Positions 58,252 through 64,000 of a stretch of DNA of 64,000 nucleotides are shown here, piece after piece. The notes below the pieces were generated by a model, which ran no database searches, was not told the DNA's origin, and worked only from the letters and a program-made list of their open reading frames with translations. The DNA is from Physella acuta (Eukaryota; Mollusca; Gastropoda; Physidae), in NCBI RefSeq assembly GCF_028476545.1, contig NW_026731827.1, forward strand, positions 874,001-938,000, written 5' to 3'. The position numbers and the translations under genes were made by a program. Positions within the stretch are counted from its first letter, which is position 1; each line of letters starts with the position of its first letter.

Positions 58252-58623
58252 CAGAGGCTTAGCGAGGGGGGGGTGCGGACCGGGTGACACTATTTAGGAG
58301 GGTGACACCAAGGCAAAAAATAGCAAAATATATAGAGAAAAATGATAATTCCACTTTATCAAGTGATTAATTCGAGTGTTAAATAGTGTTTTAAGATGTG
58401 CAAATCGAAAGTTTGAGGGGGGGGGGGGGGGGGGGTTAATCGAAAGTTTGAGGGGGGGGGGGGGGTGCAAATCGAAAGTTTGAGGGGGGGGTGCAAATCG
58501 AAAGTTTGAGGGGTGGGTGTAAATCGAAAATTGAAAGTTTGTCCCCGGGAAGGGTCGCTAAGCCTCTGGGGGTGACACCATTAAGTGCCCCACGGGGTGA
58601 CACCCGACCTCGCTACGCCACTG
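58252..58623. mobile_element. Composite hAT-like MITE
   Basis: Ends CAGAGGCTTAGCGAGG and CCTCGCTACGCCACTG form a 16-bp inverted pair with two mismatches. They are flanked by perfect 8-bp copies CTGGGACC (58,244-58,251 and 58,624-58,631). Inside are four units of GCAAATCGAAAGTTTGAGGG with long G runs, and a second end sequence TCGCTAAGCCTCTGG at about 58,554-58,568. Confidence 0.9.
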
Positions 58624-58739
58624 CTGGGACCATGAGTTTTAGAATGCTTAAAACTAGATTCTTATAAAGATTATTGTAAAATATCTACTCATCGCCGACC
58701 CTAAAAAATGTAGCCAGAATGTCCGATGGAGGAAAGTGC

Positions 58740-60010
58740 AATATAAATTATGTGAGCGGGTGAATGGATTATTTATTTTGTATTAATTTATTTGGTGCGA
58801 ATCTGTGAGTGCATGGTGGTCCAATGGGGAACGGCCACGGGGTCCCCCTTCCGCCCGAAGCGGTCAGTATAAATTGACCGCTCGGATGATTTTCTTCCTT
58901 TTTGACCCGCGGCGAGATGTAGGTCGGGTCAGGTTTCTGTGTGGGCGCGTGGAGCACCTCACGCGTGGAGGTATTTGATTTTATTTTACTTTTATATGAG
59001 TGATTTGTATGAATGCGACTGCCGATGTTTCTCGTTTTCTTTCATTTTCGTCTAAAACGAGATAGTGAGCATCGGCATGTCTGGTATGCACGTGGTGTGT
59101 TATTTTGAAAGATTTAAAATGTATTTTTGATGTTTTCTAAACCCTTGGCGTGTGTTTTCGGACCACGTGGTTTAGGTCAGTGTGTTTAGGAATGTTTCCT
59201 AAACTGGTGCGAATGCGTGTGTGCATTTACTTGTTTTACTTTATTCTGATGTGTTGTTTTTGTGGGTTCTCCACGATGACTAGGATTGGCTTAGTCAATA
59301 GTCGATTGTTTTAGACAGTAATTAGATTAGTATATTTTAGTTGCCTCGAGTTTTAGGTTGTTTAAAATTAATGTGTGTGCTGTTTCGTGCAACGTCATGT
59401 TGAGTATCTCTTGCTTTGTGTCTGCCTTCATTGGGGCCTTAGCGGAGTGTGTTAACTTCAGTGTTATCAATGTGGATGTTGTTTAGGTAGACCAATGGCT
59501 TCGGGCTGCTCCTTGTGTAGGAAAGATTGGTTCTACAATGAATTTGTTTACACGTTATTTTTAAGTTGCTAGTTCTTGGTTAGACAGTGTTTAGTTGTGT
59601 TTATGAGAATTGCTTTTAGAATTGTAATAGTAGGGAGTTTTACTCGAGGCTTTAGCTAGATAGTAGTAGTAGGTAGTATTTTAGACATGTATATATATTG
59701 ATGTATATATTTCCATGCATTTTTCTTATGTTTTCCTTTTCTTTTTCTCTTCCCCCCCCCCCCCCCTTTCCAGTGAGGTTGCTTGTGCGACTTGGCTGGG
59801 TGTTTTGTTTGATGTAAAAAGTTTGTTTTGTTTGGTTCTGTTTTGTTTGGTTTTGTTTGGTTCTGTTTTGTTGCACATAGGTTTGTCCTGTTGTGTTGGA
59901 TATAAATTGTTTTGTCTGTTTTGTGTCAGCAGTTTTTATCTATTCTTTTTTTGTGATTTTTCATTGGTTCCATATTTTTGGAAAATAAATTTTATTAATT
60001 GTTAAAGATT
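58740..60010 (+). other. G/T-skewed region of unknown nature
   Basis: The plus strand is unusually rich in G and T, with TGTTTTGTTTGG runs near 59,820-59,880 and an AATAAA at about 59,981. No long credible coding frame is present. It could be an untranslated transcript, an old element or simple drift. GAGCGGTCAATTTATACTGACCGCTT on the minus strand (near 58,855) forms a short inverted repeat. Confidence 0.4.
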
Positions 60011-60944
60011 TTTTTGTTTTTATTATTTAGACTAAGGTTAAGTTATTAACCAGTCTGGGTTTAGCCGGGCTTGCACTGACCGGACGGTAATAGATAAGCC
60101 TAGAAGGGTAGATTTTAGGTATCCCCCCCCCCCCCCCCCGCTAGCAGGGCTTACAATTATAAAGAATATTAAGGAAGAAAAATTTGAAGAATATCCTATG
60201 TAAGGACAGATATTAAAATCTATTAATTGGTAAGCGATTGTAAAAGGTAAACAGTAAGCTACCTATAATAGGTATTCTTTAAAAATTTATTCCAAATGTA
60301 AACCTGTTAAATAACAATAAACTAATAAAATAAATAAACCTACCTGCTTTGAAAAAGAATTGCATAATTCATATATGGAGTAGGCTATACATTAACAATA
60401 CAGCCAACCCGCCTAATTGATTTTTAAACACCAAAAATGATTTAACAATCTAGAGTTCTATTCAAAACTAAAATAAAGAAAAAACGTTGAGGCATAGGCC
60501 CTATTATTGATTTTTTTCTTTTTAAATTTTCTTTTTTTGGCGCGGGAGTTGTCAACCAATCGTGTTGTATGTTATAAAAGACATATGGGGAAAACCTAGA
60601 GTTCCTTCATTCGAAGAAATCCCTGTTTTACGTCCTAAAGACTTGACTAACAATAGTGGGGGAAGGAAATAGGTCAATTTTTTTTTATATTTAATATTTT
60701 GAAATAGTAGCAACACTAGCTCGTCGTCCCCAACAATCCCTGTCTACCCCCCTGAGCGTGCATATACGTGTTTCGTCGTTTACCCAAAATTGTATTCTAA
60801 TCTCAATCTTAATAGACTACATTATAAAAAGAATAAATTAAGTTTTTACTAAAATTGTCACCATAGGCCAGTAGCTAGCTGTGCAACCTAAGTAAGTATT
60901 GAGTGGGCGAAACTTAACTGACTATTAAAAATGCACAATACGGT

Positions 60945-61157
60945 CAGTGTTTCTTCCAGACTTTTTTCTCCGGGGGGGCACTTGAAATTTTCGGGGGGGG
61001 GGGGGGGCGGTAGACTTTCTTCGGGGGGGCGGACACTGTTAAAAGTATATATTTTCTATATAAATTATATAAATTTCATTTCGTTCGGGGGGGGGCGGTA
61101 AAAATTTTTCGGGGGGGTGGCTTGGCCCCCCCGAAGAGATGCCTGGAAGAAACTCTG
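60945..61157. mobile_element. G-rich hAT-like MITE
   Basis: CAGTGTTTCTTCCAG at the left and CTGGAAGAAACTCTG at the right enclose several G tracts. The flanking 8-bp copies AATACGGT (60,937-60,944) and AATACTGT (61,158-61,165) differ at one base. Confidence 0.85.
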
Positions 61158-61749
61158 AATACTGTCACTGAGATTTAGATCTATCAACTATGCAAACCTT
61201 TCTCAGTTTATTTTGCATCGGAATACATACTTGTTATTTTTTTTTTCAGAAAACAACCAGAATGCAAATTACTTGAATGTTTCTTCTTGACACCAGTTGG
61301 ACTTAGAAATCTACACCGATTCCATTATTTAGAACGGTATCGTTTGTAAACAATGGTTGCTTTATTTAAAGTTTAAAGACACATTCAAATTGGATATTTT
61401 TTTATTAACGTATAATTTGGATTTGCATCTGTTACCGTAATTGTAAATATTATTTTTAACTTGATAATGATAACCGATGAATTTTGTTTGTCCGTTAATA
61501 CTTAATACGGGTTCGTGGTATCCATATTTGATTATAAATGTTATCGGGAATTCCCAATTAGGTATTTACCAAAAATACAAATCCAATTTTTCTTACAAAA
61601 CTCAAACTTGGAATTTTTAGTTATAGAAAGGTATAGGGCCTACCATACAAATCAACGAACATGGTCTACAAAATTATAGTTAACTATTATTGGTAGAATC
61701 CGACCAAATTTCATTTGCTTTCGCACATCTTTGCTTTGACAGTAGTTTT

Positions 61750-61816
61750 GTAAAAAAAAAAAAAAAAAAAAAACTAGATCTACATCGCAGAGGCAGAACT
61801 AGAAAACATATATATA

Positions 61817-61894
<78 letters not shown>
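61750..61894. repeat. Poly-A run and TA microsatellite
   Basis: An A run of about 22 bases lies at 61,752-61,773, and about 85 bp of AT repeats follow from 61,809. Confidence 0.9.
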
Positions 61895-61899
<5 letters not shown>

Positions 61900-62069
61900 G
61901 CGTAGCGAGGGGGAGGGGGCGGGGGGACATATGTCCCCGTGCGCCGACCTTAGGGGGGGGGTGCGCCAAAATGGGTTGGAAAAACAAATTGAAAGTTAAA
62001 TCAAAAGTTCGAGGGGGGGGGGTGCAATTCGAAACTTGTCCCCAGGCGCCGGGAAGGGTCGCTATGCCT

Positions 62070-62072
<3 letters not shown>
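61895..62072. mobile_element. hAT-like MITE inside a TA microsatellite
   Basis: CAGAGGCGTAGCGAGG and TCGCTATGCCTCGG are inverted ends of the same family as the element at 58,252. TA repeats flank it on both sides, so the target duplication cannot be read. Confidence 0.8.

Positions 62073-62151
<79 letters not shown>
62073..62151. repeat. TA microsatellite
   Basis: The right half of the run that the MITE at 61,895 interrupts. Confidence 0.95.
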
Positions 62152-62153
<2 letters not shown>

Positions 62154-62809
62154 TAGACTGCAATACCAAATTTTAAATTAGTTATTTAAACCATGTTCTT
62201 ATTTAGTAATTAGTTTAAGAGATATACTCTATGTATTTTCAGCCTGATATAATCATATAATCTTGTTTTTAAAAAAAACCATGCTTTATCTCATTTATAC
62301 CCGCCGCAAAATTGTGAAAAGCGTAACGTCGTATCTGGCTAACCTGTCAAAATTATTTAAACACAGAGGTTTCATATGTGTTATGGTTTCCCATGTTTGT
62401 TTTATTTATATTTATTTTTTTCATTTATATTAATAATTGTGAATAAATTCCTTTTATTTAGTATGACTTATGTTAATAATAATTAAGAGAAGAAATTGCT
62501 ATTTAATTTGCTTTGTAAAACATTATTTTATTGAGCTTTTTGGGCTTGTGCCAACTTACCCCAGCATGGGGCAAGAAGTAACAACAGTTGACCGGAGCAC
62601 ATTTTTCATCTAGATATCAAAAAAATAAAAATATTAATTTTATTTTACTTGTTCAATTTGTTGTTTTAATGTATGTTCCGCATCTAGTTCAGTCCTATTA
62701 GTTTTGATTCACTCTGAAGTGGTCATATATAACAGACAAAATTGTGACTTTTTGCCCCACCTTATATAGGTCTACTTTCATAAGTTTTTGCTCTTCTGTA
62801 AGTAGTCTA

Positions 62810-63035
62810 ATAGTTGGGCCTATAAACATCATTAAATTTTTGTATAGGTTCACATAAAACTCATTTAAATAGTCAAATGGAGACCCAAAAACTCCCAAAA
62901 TACCTACATAGTCAAATGGGGGCCAGCAACACAATTAACTTAAAATAGTTGAATGAGAAACCCATAAAGCTACTTTAAATAATCAAATAGGGGGCCCATA
63001 ACATTCTTTTTAACAGTCAAACGGGTCTAATATTA
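62810..63035. repeat. Degenerate ~50-bp tandem repeat
   Basis: Units containing AGTCAAATGGAGACCC, AGTCAAATGGGGGCC, AGTTGAATGAGAAACCC, AATCAAATAGGGGGCCC and AGTCAAACGGG recur. The 78-codon minus-strand open frame here is a product of this repeat. Confidence 0.6.
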
Positions 63036-63835
63036 GTAGATTATAGGCCTAGATAGCCGGTTTGTTTATCTGTACTATCATTTTAAAAACAAGTTAATGT
63101 TAAATGGGCAATTAAATGTCTAGTTAATTACATTCACAAGAAAAATAAATACAAGAACAAATAAGTTAAAGAAAAGAATTAACAATATCATTTTAATATT
63201 TTAATGAATTTGTTCTAATTTTTCTTCTATTGGAATGGTTGGAAGAAAAAATTAGCATAACTTTCATACACAATCTTAATTTTAATGCACAATTCGACTA
63301 TAAATTTCCTCTTAAATGATGTGATTCTTTACTATATTTAAATTTCTAGACACAAAAATAATACATTTTTTTACAAAAATACAGTATTATAAATTTAGAT
63401 GGGTAACTAAAATGTGTTTTTATGAGAAATTACTTATTTGTGTAACACCTACATTTATGGTCACATTATGATTCGTGACTAATTTAAGATTTATAAAACT
63501 TCAATAATACTATAGTGAACAGTAGTTATAACTTAACTTTTATGGTAACAAATTTTATCTTGGTTTGTGTATGAGTTGGGAGAGAATGGAACTTATGCAT
63601 AAAATGTTTTAACTCAGTCCTTTCAGATGAATAGCTTATATCTATGTTCCTTCCCAAGAGAATTATAAAAGGGTATATTTATTTGAAAAGAGTAAAAGAC
63701 ACATACAAATAGCAAACCTATGTCACATGAATTAAATTAGTAATGCTTTACACAATTAATAACGACAAATTTATAATTTATTTTGCACCAATAAAAATAT
63801 TAACTTTCTAAAAATTAATTTAAATTTAAAAACAA
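63036..63835. other. AT-rich, no gene seen
   Basis: This is the likely 3' untranslated or downstream region of the minus-strand RING gene that enters at the window edge. No distinct feature is visible. Confidence 0.4.
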
Positions 63836-64000
63836 CTATGTAAAGTATGTTGTTACTGTTGCTAGGATTTGACCCTGACATACAGGACATACATTCAAAT
63901 TTTTAGAACAATCTGTACATACACACAGATCACCACATGGCAACAGAAGTTCTTTTACAGCTTTAACATGGCAGACACAACACTGGAATCGTTTTTGTAG
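63836..64000 (-). CDS. RING end of a second IAP-family gene, partial
   Basis: The reverse strand reads open into the edge of the window and ends at a TAG at 63,836-63,838. The protein end contains CCVCHVKAVKELLLPCGD, then LCVCTDCSKNLNVCPVCQGQ and VTTYFT. Spacing and the last six residues match the RING of the gene at 52,212, so the two are tandem paralogs. The usual zinc-ligand His after PCG is Asp here (PCGDL against PCDHL), which may weaken or alter the second zinc site. BIR domains, if present, lie outside the window. Confidence 0.85.
   Translation of the reverse strand, partial: LQKRFQCCVCHVKAVKELLLPCGDLCVCTDCSKNLNVCPVCQGQILATVTTYFT

Noticed and set aside
59652-60005. Opposing frames in the GTTTTGTTTGG run
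   Set aside because: They are artefacts of a simple repeat and a G/C homopolymer.
62698-62934. 78-codon minus-strand frame between the IAP genes
   Set aside because: It overlaps the degenerate ~50-bp repeat and has no BIR, RING or splice-border support.

Overview
The window is animal DNA, AT-rich and full of repeats, with intron-rich genes. Multi-exon adhesion GPCRs, an IAP family whose RING ends sit in series, an RTE-type LINE, tRNA-derived SINEs and many non-autonomous hAT-like elements together suggest a mollusc, most likely a heterobranch gastropod. That is inference; no species marker is present.

Layout. Positions 1-14,325 hold the 3' half of an adhesion GPCR gene (gene 1: GPS, seven transmembrane exons, cytoplasmic tail) followed by a small relic of a third paralog. 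Positions 15.6-21 kb are intergenic, with a tandem array of a ~740-bp repeat, a 355-bp AAAT microsatellite and hAT and SINE pieces. Positions 21,574-42,519 hold a whole second adhesion GPCR (gene 2), which I resolve into 27 exons with agreeing phases at all junctions except one that stays uncertain: signal peptide, LRRNT, four single-LRR exons, LRRCT, a cysteine-bearing linker, GAIN, GPS, 7TM and a tail built from mini-exons. Its introns carry an RTE LINE, two SINE families, fold-back-like and hAT elements and microsatellites. From about 36,340 to 45,755 the sequence repeats 1-14,325, introns included, so gene 1 and gene 2 are recent tandem duplicates. The second copy of the third paralog continues to 48,433 and is a pseudogene.

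The two copies act as empty-site controls for each other. A Ty3 element (4,590-8,773) and a fold-back-like element (11,217-12,689) are present only in copy 1. A 655-bp repeat (44,211-44,865) and a hAT piece (37.5 kb) are present only in copy 2.

Positions 52,212-57,270, minus strand, hold an eight-exon gene for a predicted protein of about 1,035 residues with an unusual order: two membrane segments, BIR, trypsin-like peptidase-like domain, BIR, RING. A second RING end with the same last residues (VTTYFT) lies at 63,836-64,000, so this is part of an IAP cluster. The 6.5 kb between them is repeats and AT-rich DNA.

The GPCRs are predicted surface receptors whose LRRs would bind ligand and whose GAIN/GPS would self-cleave. 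The IAP-like protein is predicted to be a membrane-tethered ubiquitin ligase. Nothing in the window links the two systems mechanistically.
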